Below, piece after piece: positions 19,529-27,213 of a stretch of 64,000 nucleotides of DNA. Location of the stretch: the NCBI RefSeq assembly GCF_010858045.1, contig NZ_JAAGVC010000003.1:62001-126000 (forward strand), read 5' to 3'. The translations under genes were made by a program, and so were the position numbers. Below the pieces are notes generated by a model, which ran no database searches, was not told the origin of the DNA, and was given only the letters and a program-made list of their open reading frames with translations. Position 1 is the stretch's first letter. Every line of letters starts with the position of its first letter. This DNA is from Nocardia cyriacigeorgica. Its GTDB lineage: Bacteria > Actinomycetota > Actinomycetes > Mycobacteriales > Mycobacteriaceae.

Positions 19529-20065
19529 CTACCGAGCCGAAACAGGTGGCCCGCGCGTACCGCGGCCGGAGATGAGCAGCGGGCGCGGCGGGATCAGCGG
19601 ATCACGGCCCGCGACAAGAGAACTCGGCGCCCATGGCGGTGGACCGGCGAGCGCGGCGCACAGCGCCGACACCGCACGGCGCACACTCGATATCGACCGC
19701 CCCACAGCGAGTTCGGCGCCACGGATCAGCACCGCACCGGCCGGGATCGCGACCAGGTGGGTGGCAAGCATGATCGCGGCCGAGTGTGATCCGTGCTGGT
19801 GCCCGGGTCCGGCGGTCAAAGCGAGATGGCCGATGGCCTGCCCGGCGGTCAACAGCAGCATCACCTGCGTGCGGCCGGGCCGCAGCGGCAGCGCCCGGGC
19901 GAGTGTGCCGATCAACGCGCACGCGCCGAGCAGCAGGGTGATCGACGACGATCCAGGGGCGACGACGCCGCCACCGAGCGCGTGGGCGGCGATACTCACC
20001 GCGCCGCACGCGGAGCCGACGAACGCGCCCCGCAGCGAGGCGACTGCCGACCCGGACGAACGCAC
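19529..20065 (-). CDS. Membrane protein with His-rich loop, upstream of copper genes
   Basis: 178 residues with about five hydrophobic segments. A loop of the middle region reads TAGPGHQHGSHSA, with three histidines in six residues, which could bind a metal. The C-terminal 40 residues are Pro/Arg-rich and likely cytoplasmic. GTG start at 20065. It lies 450 bases upstream of the PCuAC-DyP pair on the same strand; a link to copper handling is suggested by the His-rich loop and position, but the family is not recognised. Confidence 0.65.
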   Translation of the reverse strand: MRSSGSAVASLRGAFVGSACGAVSIAAHALGGGVVAPGSSSITLLLGACALIGTLARALPLRPGRTQVMLLLTAGQAIGHLALTAGPGHQHGSHSAAIMLATHLVAIPAGAVLIRGAELAVGRSISSVRRAVSALCAALAGPPPWAPSSLVAGRDPLIPPRPLLISGRGTRGPPVSAR

Positions 20066-20125
20066 CCACCCATACTACGGACAGTCGTAGCCCGGGTGGT
20101 GCCCGGTTCGGGTCACGATGAGGCC

Positions 20126-20155
20126 TTGACGCCGCAACCCCGCACGCTGGATACT
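20126..20155 (+). promoter_or_regulatory. Candidate sigma-70-type promoter
   Basis: TTGACG (20126-20131), 18-base spacer, GATACT (20150-20155). This is one of the best -35/-10 pairs seen in the window; it would give a leader of about 60 bases before the small membrane-protein gene. Confidence 0.5.
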
Positions 20156-20222
20156 TCGGTCGCGATAGCTGTCAGGTATCAATTGCTTCACTATCAGACG
20201 AGAATTCGTTGACGGAGTGGGC

Positions 20223-20501
20223 ATGATGGTCCTTCACGCAGTTCCCGAGTTCCTCGCGCAAGTGGCAGATCCCACGCCGCAGGCGCCACCGATCTCCGGC
20301 CAGATCGACAAGCTCGTGCGCTACTTCACCTGGTTCGTGCTGCTGTCGGGCGTTCTCGGCATCACCGTGGCCGGCGGTCGCTTCGCCTGGGAGAAGTGGA
20401 ACAACGGCTCATTGGCCTCGCCCAAGATGGTGGTCGGCGGGATGCTCGGCGGCGTCATCGCCACCAGCGCGGGCACCCTGATGAACTCCCTGATCGGCTG
20501 A
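20223..20501 (+). CDS. Orphan two-helix small membrane protein, VirB2/TrbC-like in shape
   Basis: 92 residues: an N-terminal polar part rich in Pro, then two hydrophobic helices (KLVRYFTWFVLLSGVLGITV and KMVVGGMLGGVIATSAGTL) separated by a basic/polar loop WEKWNNGSLASP. This is the size and topology of VirB2/TrbC pilins and of similar proteins in actinobacterial secretion loci, but no signal peptide or other conjugation gene is nearby. GGAG at 20214-20217 precedes ATG 20223; a GTG at 20217 or ATG at 20226 are alternatives. It has its own good promoter. The function is unknown; an isolated pilin-like or channel-forming peptide are both possible. Confidence 0.65.
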   Translation: MMVLHAVPEFLAQVADPTPQAPPISGQIDKLVRYFTWFVLLSGVLGITVAGGRFAWEKWNNGSLASPKMVVGGMLGGVIATSAGTLMNSLIG

Positions 20502-20585
20502 ACCGCGCGCATCGGGCGCGGCGCTCACCGAATCTCCACAATTGGCCCCGGATCTCTCCACAGCCGCTGGCTAATGTAAGCCCGC

Positions 20586-21269
20586 ATGGAGCACAGTGCG
20601 GCGCGCAGGATCCTGGTGGTCGACGACGAGATCACCATCGCCGAGTCGGTGGGCGCCCGGTTGCGGGCGGAAGGTTTCGTCGTCGAACTCGCCCATGACG
20701 GTCCGGCCGCTGTCGCCGCCGCCGAGGCCCGTCGACCGGATCTGGTCGTCCTCGATGTGATGCTGCCCGGATTCGACGGGCTCGAGGTGTGCCGGCGTAT
20801 CCAGGCCGCACATCCGGTGCCGGTGCTGATGCTCACCGCGCGCACCGAGGAAACCGACCAGCTGGTCGGCCTCGGTGTCGGTGCGGACGACTACCTCACC
20901 AAGCCCTTCTCCCTGCGCATCCTCACCGCGCGCGTGCACGCGCTGCTGCGGCGGGTGGAGCGCAGCGCCGAGGGCGACGGCGCCGCGCTGGTCGTCGGTG
21001 ATCTGCGCATCGACCTGGATGAGCGCCGGGTGTGGCGGGCCGGCGTGGAAACCCAGCTGACGCCGCTGGAATTCGATCTGCTGGCCCGGCTGGCACGCCG
21101 TCCGCGCGCGGTACTCGCCAGGGAGGGGCTGCTGGAAGAGGTATGGGACTGGGCCGATGCGGCGGGCAGCCGCGCGGTGGACAGCCACATCAAAGCGCTG
21201 CGCCGCAAGCTCGGCGCCGACCTCATCCGCACCGTGCACGGCGTCGGCTACGCACTAGAGGCGCGATGA
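20586..21269 (+). CDS. OmpR-family response regulator
   Basis: 227 residues. Receiver domain with acidic pocket DDE, phospho-acceptor Asp in VVLDVMLPG (about residue 58), the switch Thr in LMLTAR and Lys in LTKPF. A winged-helix OmpR/PhoB domain follows, with LTPLEFDLLARLAR, the recognition helix region SRAVDSHIKALRRKLG and the C-terminal hairpin IRTVHGVGYALE. It regulates transcription when phosphorylated by the histidine kinase whose gene overlaps its stop codon (ATGA). The third gene in the unit, a DUF4173-type membrane protein, is the likely target or accessory. Confidence 0.95.
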   Translation: MEHSAARRILVVDDEITIAESVGARLRAEGFVVELAHDGPAAVAAAEARRPDLVVLDVMLPGFDGLEVCRRIQAAHPVPVLMLTARTEETDQLVGLGVGADDYLTKPFSLRILTARVHALLRRVERSAEGDGAALVVGDLRIDLDERRVWRAGVETQLTPLEFDLLARLARRPRAVLAREGLLEEVWDWADAAGSRAVDSHIKALRRKLGADLIRTVHGVGYALEAR

Positions 21270-22303
21270 CCGGCCCCGATCGATGGCGGCAGCTGGCCCG
21301 CCGGATCGCCGACACCCTGCCGCGACCGCTGGATCCGGTGCGCTCGATCAAGCTGAAGCTGGCGATCCTGATGCTGTGCTCGGGCGGCGTGGCCTTCGGC
21401 TACTTCCGGCTGCAGATCGGCTGGCTACCGCCACGCACCACCCTCGCCGCGACCGCGATCGCCTTGGTCACCTCGCAGGTGCTCGCGCATGGCATCACCA
21501 GGCCGCTTCGGGAGATGACCGCGGCCGCCAAACGCATGGCGCACGGCGATTACAGCCGCCGGGTGCGCGCCAGCTCTCGCGATGAGGTGGGCGAGCTGGC
21601 CGAGGCGTTCAACCAGATGGCCGCGGATCTGGCGGCCGCCGACCGGCAGCGCCGAGAGTTGATCGCCAACGTCTCGCATGAGCTGCGCACGCCCGTCACC
21701 GCATTGAACGCACTGCTGGAGAACCTGGTCGACGGTGTGTCCGAACCGGATCCGCGCACCCTGCGCACGGCGCTGGCGCAAACCGAACGGCTCGGGCTGC
21801 TGGTGACCGAACTGCTCGATCTGTCCAGCATCGAGGCCGGCGCGCTGCCGCTGGACCGGGAACGGTTCGCGATCGAACCACTGCTGGCCGAGGTGGTCGC
21901 CGAAGCCGAGGTCACCACGGCCGCTCTAGGCCGTGGGGTGCGGTTCCGGACCGACGTGCGTCCCGGCGGGGTGTGCGTCTACGCCGACCGTGCACGGTTG
22001 CATCAGGTGCTGCTCAACCTGCTCGACAATGCCGCCAGGCACGGCCCGGCCGGTGGCGAGGTGCGGATCGAGGTGAGCGGCGAGCCGGACCGCGTCGTCA
22101 TCGACGTCGGCGACGACGGTCCCGGCATCCCCACCGCCGAACGCGCCCACATCTTCGATCGTTTCACCCGCGGCGGCCGCGCCGACGGCGGCGGGACCGG
22201 CCTCGGCCTCGCCATCGCCCGCTGGGTCGTCGACCTGCACGGCGGCACCATCGCCGTCGCCGACCCCGGCTCACGCATCCGAGTGGTCCTCCCCGGCCGC
22301 TGA
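21266..22303 (+). CDS. Sensor histidine kinase (HAMP-HisKA-HATPase)
   Basis: 345 residues. Two hydrophobic segments near the N terminus (KLAILMLCSGGVAFGYF and TTLAATAIALVTSQVLA) are separated by only a dozen residues, so there is almost no extracytoplasmic sensor domain. A HAMP segment follows (ITRPLREMTAAAKRMAHGDYSRRV), then the HisKA dimerisation helix with the phosphorylated His in NVSHELRTPVT, and an ATPase domain with N box NLLDNAARHG, G1 DVGDDGPGIP and G2 GGTGLGLAIA. ATG 21266 overlaps the regulator's stop. With so little external sequence it probably senses membrane or intramembrane signals. Confidence 0.94.
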   Translation: MTGPDRWRQLARRIADTLPRPLDPVRSIKLKLAILMLCSGGVAFGYFRLQIGWLPPRTTLAATAIALVTSQVLAHGITRPLREMTAAAKRMAHGDYSRRVRASSRDEVGELAEAFNQMAADLAAADRQRRELIANVSHELRTPVTALNALLENLVDGVSEPDPRTLRTALAQTERLGLLVTELLDLSSIEAGALPLDRERFAIEPLLAEVVAEAEVTTAALGRGVRFRTDVRPGGVCVYADRARLHQVLLNLLDNAARHGPAGGEVRIEVSGEPDRVVIDVGDDGPGIPTAERAHIFDRFTRGGRADGGGTGLGLAIARWVVDLHGGTIAVADPGSRIRVVLPGR

Positions 22304-22375
22304 CCCGAACCGACCCACACCCCGGACCGACCCCGGTCCCGGGGCGATCCCGCACACCCACAGGAGGGGACATCC

Positions 22376-24379
22376 ATGCCCACAGAACCTGATTCCGGCA
22401 ACCGGACACTGTCGACACCGGAGCGAGCCGAGGACGGAGACCCGACGGCGGCGTCCGATGAGGCGGCCGCGGTTTCGTCATCGGCCGCCGTCCACGCTGC
22501 GAAGCCTGGGGCGTCCGAATCAGCGGCCCCGGCTCCGCGGGGATCTGAGGACGGCAACGCACCGGCAGCGACCGACGACACGAAAGCGGTTGCCTCGGTG
22601 GCGGCGTCATCGGCGATCAACCCGGGCACGAAGCCCCCTGCACCGGAGCCGGACGGTTCGGCTCCGCAGGAATCGGGCACCGACGCGACCGATGACCGGG
22701 TGGCGGTTGCGTCGGAAGACGCCGCGCAGGATGCGTCGGCCGATGCGGCTTCCGCGTCGGTGCCGACCGTGGCTGCTCCGACGCCGACTTCCGCGGGCGC
22801 GCAGCTGACCGGTGTCGCGGACAAGTCGTCCGCGGCGGTCTGGGCTGACCCGAGCACGCAGGTTGTTCAGCCACCGGCGGGGACCGTGCTCGTGACATCG
22901 CCCCCGAATGCCCGTCCGCCGGTGACGCCGATGCCGCCGGCTGCCGGACCGAAACCGCCGCCACGGTGGCGGCGCGTCGCCCAGCCCGCGGGATTGCTCA
23001 CCGCGGCGGCGGTCTCCGGGCTCGGCGCGGCGACGCTGGTACCGACGGACCGGCCAGGGATCGGCTGGTTGCTCGCGGCAGGGGTTGTCGTCGCCACCAT
23101 CGCGGCCGTCGTTCGCCGATCACGTCGGGTCCGTGCGGCGTCTTCGGACAACGTCGCGCAGTTGCCGCTGGGGAGCGGCCGCATCTGGTGGACGGTGCTG
23201 GCGGCGGCCTTGCTGGCGGTGGGGGCGTTCCGGGCCGCCGGCTGGTTGTTCACGTTATGCGTGCTGGCGGCGGCCGCCGCGGCGTCACTGGCGGCGGTGG
23301 GCCCGCGGTCGGTGTTCGGGCTGCGGTACGACCTGTTCGCGATTCCCATCGAGGCGGCGCGGAGCCTGCCGTGGCTCTACACCGGTGCCCGCCGGGTCCA
23401 GGGGCCGGGACGGGAGCGCGCGACGCGGCTGGCCGGCTCGATCGCGGCGACCGCGCTGCTGCTCGCGGTGTTCGTTCCGCTGCTCGGCAGTGCCGACGCG
23501 AGCTTCGCGCACGTGGTCGAAAGTCTCATTCCCGCCGTCGACTCGGACGCCGTGGCGCAGTGGATCCTGATGTTCGTCATCGCCGGGCTCGGCACGGTCG
23601 GCGCGCTCTACGTGATCGCCGGACCTCCCCGACGCGCGACCGACGACGCGCCGGAGACCGGACGACGGCTGCGCCGCAGCGAATGGGCGCTGCCGGTGGC
23701 CGCGTTGACGCTGGTGTTCGCGGTGTTCGTGGCCGTGCAGTTCATGGCCATGTTCGGCGGCGACGACTACGTGCAGCGCACCGCGGGCCTCACCTACGCC
23801 GAATACGCGCGCAGCGGATTCTGGCAGCTGTCGACCGTCACCATTCTCACCCTGGTGGTGATCGCGATCGTCTTGCGCTGGGCGGCACGGGATTCGGGCA
23901 TTGATCGGCTGTGGCTGCGGGCGCTGCTGTCGGCGGTGACGGTGCTGTCGCTGATCATCGTGGCCTCGGCGCTGATGCGGATGTGGACCTACCAGCAGGC
24001 CTACGGTTTCACCGTGCTGCGGTTGCTGGTGCTGACCTGCGAGCTGTGGATCGGCACGGTGTATCTGCTCGTCTTGGTGGCGGTGCTGCGGTTGCGGCAC
24101 CGGCGGCTGGCCCGCGCGGCCGTCGGCACGGCCATGGCGACGCTGCTGGCGCTGGCCGTGCTCGACCCGGAACGCTTCATCGCCGACAAGAACATCGACC
24201 GCTGGCAGGACGGGCACGCCCTCGACATCGGCTATCTGAGTGGGCTTTCCGCCGATATCGTGCCCGCCACCGACCGTCTGCCCGCCGAGTTGCGCGCCGT
24301 CATCGCCGATCCGATCCGGGACCGCTTGCCCGCCGACACCTGGCGCAGCTGGAACTACTCGCGTGCGGCGGCACGGTGA
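22376..24379 (+). CDS. DUF4173-type polytopic membrane protein with disordered N terminus
   Basis: 667 residues. The first 200 or so are low-complexity, Ala/Pro/Glu/Ser-rich and probably disordered, ending in a proline-rich stretch before the first helix. About 11 hydrophobic segments follow; the C-terminal part includes LRRSEWALPVAALTLVFA, YVQRTAGLTYAEYARSGFWQL and DPERFIADKNIDRW, features of the DUF4173 group often found with two-component systems in actinobacteria. GGAGGGG lies just before the ATG, and the gene follows the kinase by 72 bases. The role is unknown. The long N-terminal tail is unusual in being almost free of aromatic and hydrophobic residues. Confidence 0.8.
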   Translation: MPTEPDSGNRTLSTPERAEDGDPTAASDEAAAVSSSAAVHAAKPGASESAAPAPRGSEDGNAPAATDDTKAVASVAASSAINPGTKPPAPEPDGSAPQESGTDATDDRVAVASEDAAQDASADAASASVPTVAAPTPTSAGAQLTGVADKSSAAVWADPSTQVVQPPAGTVLVTSPPNARPPVTPMPPAAGPKPPPRWRRVAQPAGLLTAAAVSGLGAATLVPTDRPGIGWLLAAGVVVATIAAVVRRSRRVRAASSDNVAQLPLGSGRIWWTVLAAALLAVGAFRAAGWLFTLCVLAAAAAASLAAVGPRSVFGLRYDLFAIPIEAARSLPWLYTGARRVQGPGRERATRLAGSIAATALLLAVFVPLLGSADASFAHVVESLIPAVDSDAVAQWILMFVIAGLGTVGALYVIAGPPRRATDDAPETGRRLRRSEWALPVAALTLVFAVFVAVQFMAMFGGDDYVQRTAGLTYAEYARSGFWQLSTVTILTLVVIAIVLRWAARDSGIDRLWLRALLSAVTVLSLIIVASALMRMWTYQQAYGFTVLRLLVLTCELWIGTVYLLVLVAVLRLRHRRLARAAVGTAMATLLALAVLDPERFIADKNIDRWQDGHALDIGYLSGLSADIVPATDRLPAELRAVIADPIRDRLPADTWRSWNYSRAAAR

Positions 24380-24424
24380 CCGGCCGGGTCAGCGGGTCGA
24401 ACACGGCCGAGGCCGGGCGTGGGC

Positions 24425-25186
24425 TCACCCCTCGCGCGGGGCGAGCAACCCGCCGACCAGGTTCGGGAACCACCGGTAGGCGGCGATCATGGCGCGGCTG
24501 TAGCGCGGCACGATGATGTACTGCTGATTGCGGCGCATGCCACGCATGATCGCGCACGCCGCCCGGTCGGGGGCGAGCGCATCGATCGGCTTGCGCCGCA
24601 ACATCGTCCGCGGCTGCCGGGCGGACGGGGTGGACGTCGCGCCTGGTACCGCGACACTGATCCGCACGCCGCTGCCCGCGGCTTCGGCCCGCAGCGAGGT
24701 GGTCAGCCCGACCACCGCGTGCTGGGTCATGGCATAGGCCACCGACCGGGCCGACGGCAGCAGCCCGGCCACCGACACCGTATTGACGATGTGGCCGAAT
24801 CCCTGCGCGCGCATCACCGCGTAACCGTGCCGGGTGCCGTGCACCATGCCCCATAGGTCCACATCGACCATCTCGTGCCAGCGGCCCAGTGGCAGCGTGC
24901 CGAAGTCGCCATCGATGCGCAGATCGGCGGTATTGAACAGATAGTCGAGACGGCCCAGATCGGCGACGGTGCCGGTGAGTAGCCGCCGGACCCGGTCGTC
25001 GTCGGTGGCATCGACCACCTGGGTATAGCGGGTGGCGCCGTCCAGACCCCGCGACAATTGCCGCAGCCGGGCCGCATCGCCGTCGGCGGCGACCACGCAG
25101 ACGCCCGCCGTCACCAGCTGCCGGCACAGCGCCGCGCCGATCTCCGACGTGGCGCCGGTGACCACCGCCACTTTCTCGACACCCAT
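24425..25186 (-). CDS. Short-chain dehydrogenase/reductase-like protein with altered catalytic motifs
   Basis: 253 residues with an SDR fold: nucleotide motif VAVVTGATSEIG, an acidic residue after strand 2 (AADGD), and the central catalytic region. Three key motifs deviate: the glycine motif is TGATSEIG instead of TGxxxGIG, NNAG is FNTADL, and the active-site YxxxK reads YAMTQ, so the catalytic lysine is a glutamine. The catalytic Ser and Tyr remain. It may be inactive, a regulator, or a reductase with changed chemistry. The C-terminal part with AYRWFPN is close to membrane-associated SDRs of mycobacteria. ATG 25186 fits a leaderless promoter; GTG 25192 is the alternative. Confidence 0.82.
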   Translation of the reverse strand: MGVEKVAVVTGATSEIGAALCRQLVTAGVCVVAADGDAARLRQLSRGLDGATRYTQVVDATDDDRVRRLLTGTVADLGRLDYLFNTADLRIDGDFGTLPLGRWHEMVDVDLWGMVHGTRHGYAVMRAQGFGHIVNTVSVAGLLPSARSVAYAMTQHAVVGLTTSLRAEAAGSGVRISVAVPGATSTPSARQPRTMLRRKPIDALAPDRAACAIMRGMRRNQQYIIVPRYSRAMIAAYRWFPNLVGGLLAPREG

Positions 25187-25192
25187 CGACAC

Positions 25193-25221
25193 AACTAAAC
25201 ATCCACGTTTTACATCGTCAA
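25193..25221 (-). promoter_or_regulatory. Candidate promoter giving a leaderless SDR transcript
   Basis: On the minus strand, TTGACG (25221-25216) is 17 bases from TTAGTT (25198-25193); the ATG of the SDR gene begins six bases later, at the expected transcription start. No ribosome-binding site is visible. Confidence 0.45.
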
Positions 25222-25258
25222 CTCGCGCCGGGTCGCGGTCCCGCTCAGCGGCACCGCC

Positions 25259-26119
25259 TCACCGCCGCGTGAACCGCAGCCGATCGATGTTGTCCACGAT
25301 CGCGCGGGTCAGCGCCCGCTCGGGTGCGGAGGCCGCCCGGCGCGCGGTACTGATCAGCACGAACTCCGTGGTGCCGGGGCTCGGCAGGCCGTGCACCGGA
25401 ACGAGATCGGCGGGCAGCAGGCTTTCGCTGTGTACCGCGAACCCGAGGCCGGCGAGCACCGCGGCGCGCAGGCCGAGCTGACCTTTGGTGGTGCACGCGA
25501 TGTGATGGGGGAGCCCGGCGCGATCGAGGGTGCGCAAGGCCGCGTCGCGGGTCAGGCTGGGCGGCAGATAGGTGACCACCGGTATCGGTTCGCCCGCCGC
25601 CGGCGGTTGCGCGCCGGCCGGGCCCACCCACACCAGCCGATCGCTGAAGACCAGCCGGCCGTGCTGTTCGCCCGGCCTGCGTTTGACGAAGGCGAGATCG
25701 AGGTGGTTACGGCGCAGCCGCGCATGCACTTCCTCGCTGAGCCCGACGGACATGTCCAGATCGACGCGCGGATAGTCGCGGCGGAACTCGCGCAGGATCT
25801 CCGGAAGCGTCTCGGCCACCAGATCCTCGGAGACGCCGAAACGGATGCGCCCGGTGACGGTCTCGCCGCCGAAATACTGCGCCGCCCGGCTCTGCGCGTC
25901 GAGGATTTCGCGCGCGAAGGCCAGCATGGCCGCGCCGTCGGAGGTGAGCGTGACCGAATGGGTATCGCGCAGAAACAGCTCACGACCGAGTTCGCGTTCC
26001 AGCTTCGCGACGTGGCCGCTGACAGTGGGCTGACGAAGCCCGAGTTGACGGGCCGCGGCGGTGAAACCGCCGTGCTGCTCGACCGCCACGAAACTGCGCA
26101 GCAGAACCGGATCGAACAC
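25259..26119 (-). CDS. LysR-family transcriptional regulator
   Basis: 286 residues. N-terminal helix-turn-helix: LLRSFVAVEQHGGFTAAARQLGLRQPTVSGHVAKLERELG, the standard LysR layout, followed by the linker helix and an effector-binding domain starting GRIRFGVSEDLV. It is divergent from the bile-acid-symporter-like gene with an 86-base gap containing an inverted repeat, so it most likely controls that transporter in response to its substrate. The SDR gene lies 66 bases downstream on the same strand but has its own promoter. Confidence 0.93.
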   Translation of the reverse strand: MFDPVLLRSFVAVEQHGGFTAAARQLGLRQPTVSGHVAKLERELGRELFLRDTHSVTLTSDGAAMLAFAREILDAQSRAAQYFGGETVTGRIRFGVSEDLVAETLPEILREFRRDYPRVDLDMSVGLSEEVHARLRRNHLDLAFVKRRPGEQHGRLVFSDRLVWVGPAGAQPPAAGEPIPVVTYLPPSLTRDAALRTLDRAGLPHHIACTTKGQLGLRAAVLAGLGFAVHSESLLPADLVPVHGLPSPGTTEFVLISTARRAASAPERALTRAIVDNIDRLRFTRR

Positions 26120-26145
26120 CGAACACCTCGCTATCGTGATTCGTA

Positions 26146-26165
26146 ATAGCTGATATAGCAGCTAT
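26146..26165. promoter_or_regulatory. Candidate LysR operator
   Basis: ATAGCTG, six bases, CAGCTAT: a perfect inverted repeat with seven-base arms midway between the divergent LysR and symporter genes, the usual place for a LysR recognition site. Confidence 0.6.
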
Positions 26166-26205
26166 CGTATTCCCCGATGGTGCGCCGCCGCCTACCGTTC
26201 TACTG

Positions 26206-27210
26206 ATGCGGTTGCTCAGTAAGTTCTCGATCGATGGTTTCGTCCTCGCGATCTTCGCGATGGTCGGCGTCGCGACGATCGTTCCGGCCACCGGCGCCGG
26301 GGTGATCGTCCTCGACTGGGCCACCAAGGCCGCCATCGCCGCATTGTTCTTCCTCTACGGCGCGCGCCTCTCACCCGCGCAGGCCTGGCAGGGCGTCAAA
26401 CACTGGCGTCTGCACACGGTGATCCTGGCGACGACCTTCGTGGTGTTTCCGCTGCTCGGGCTGGCACTGCGAGTCCTGGAGCCAGGGGTGCTGTCCGAGC
26501 AGCTCTACGCCGGGGTGCTGTTCCTGTGCCTGGTGCCCTCGACCGTGCAGTCCTCGATCGCCTTCACCTCGATCGCGCGTGGCAATGTCGGCGGGGCGAT
26601 CGTGAGCGCGTCGTTCTCCAACCTGCTCGGCGTGTTCCTGACCCCGCTGCTGGTGGTGGCGCTGATGCACACCACCGGTGAGGCCCATATCGACGCGGGC
26701 GCCGCGGTGGCGATCGTGGTGCAGCTGCTGGTGCCGTTCCTGCTCGGGCAGCTGGCGCGGCCGTGGATCGGGGAGTGGCTGACCCGGCACGCGCAGCCGG
26801 TGAAGCTGGTCGACCGCGGATCCATCCTGCTCGTGGTCTACGCGGCGTTCAGTGCCGGTATGCGCGAGGACATCTGGAGCAAGGTCGGCGTCGGCGACAT
26901 CCTCGTGCTGCTCACGGTCTCGGCGGTGCTGTTCGCCGTGGTGGCGGGCATCGCGACCGGGGCGGGCAGGCTGCTCGGGTTCCCGCGCGAGGACCGGATC
27001 GTCATCCTGTTCGCCGGATCGAAGAAGAGCCTGGCCTCCGGCCTGCCGATGGCAGCGGTGCTGTTCGGCGGCACCGACGTCGGCCTGATGGTGCTGCCGC
27101 TCATGCTGTTCCACCAGTTGCAGTTGATCGCCTGTGCCGTCATCGCGCAGCGGCTGGGCCGGCAAGCCGAAGAGCTCGAGAAGGTCACGGCGGCGCCGGC
27201 GGCCTCGTGA
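26206..27210 (+). CDS. Bile acid:sodium symporter-family transporter (SBF-like)
   Basis: 334 residues with about ten hydrophobic segments of the SBF/YfeH group. Characteristic stretches are FFLYGARLSP near residue 50, LCLVPSTVQSSIAFTSIARGN with its conserved Pro/Ser/Gln, SNLLGVFLTPLLV and the C-terminal half FAGSKKSLASGLPMA with a second conserved Ser/Lys motif. Substrates of bacterial members are largely unknown (organic anions, bile acids, pantoate). Divergent LysR regulator. Start ATG at 26206; no ribosome-binding site is evident. The 3' end is three bases from the end of convergent nuoN, with no visible terminator. Confidence 0.88.
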   Translation: MRLLSKFSIDGFVLAIFAMVGVATIVPATGAGVIVLDWATKAAIAALFFLYGARLSPAQAWQGVKHWRLHTVILATTFVVFPLLGLALRVLEPGVLSEQLYAGVLFLCLVPSTVQSSIAFTSIARGNVGGAIVSASFSNLLGVFLTPLLVVALMHTTGEAHIDAGAAVAIVVQLLVPFLLGQLARPWIGEWLTRHAQPVKLVDRGSILLVVYAAFSAGMREDIWSKVGVGDILVLLTVSAVLFAVVAGIATGAGRLLGFPREDRIVILFAGSKKSLASGLPMAAVLFGGTDVGLMVLPLMLFHQLQLIACAVIAQRLGRQAEELEKVTAAPAAS

Positions 27211-27213
27211 GCG

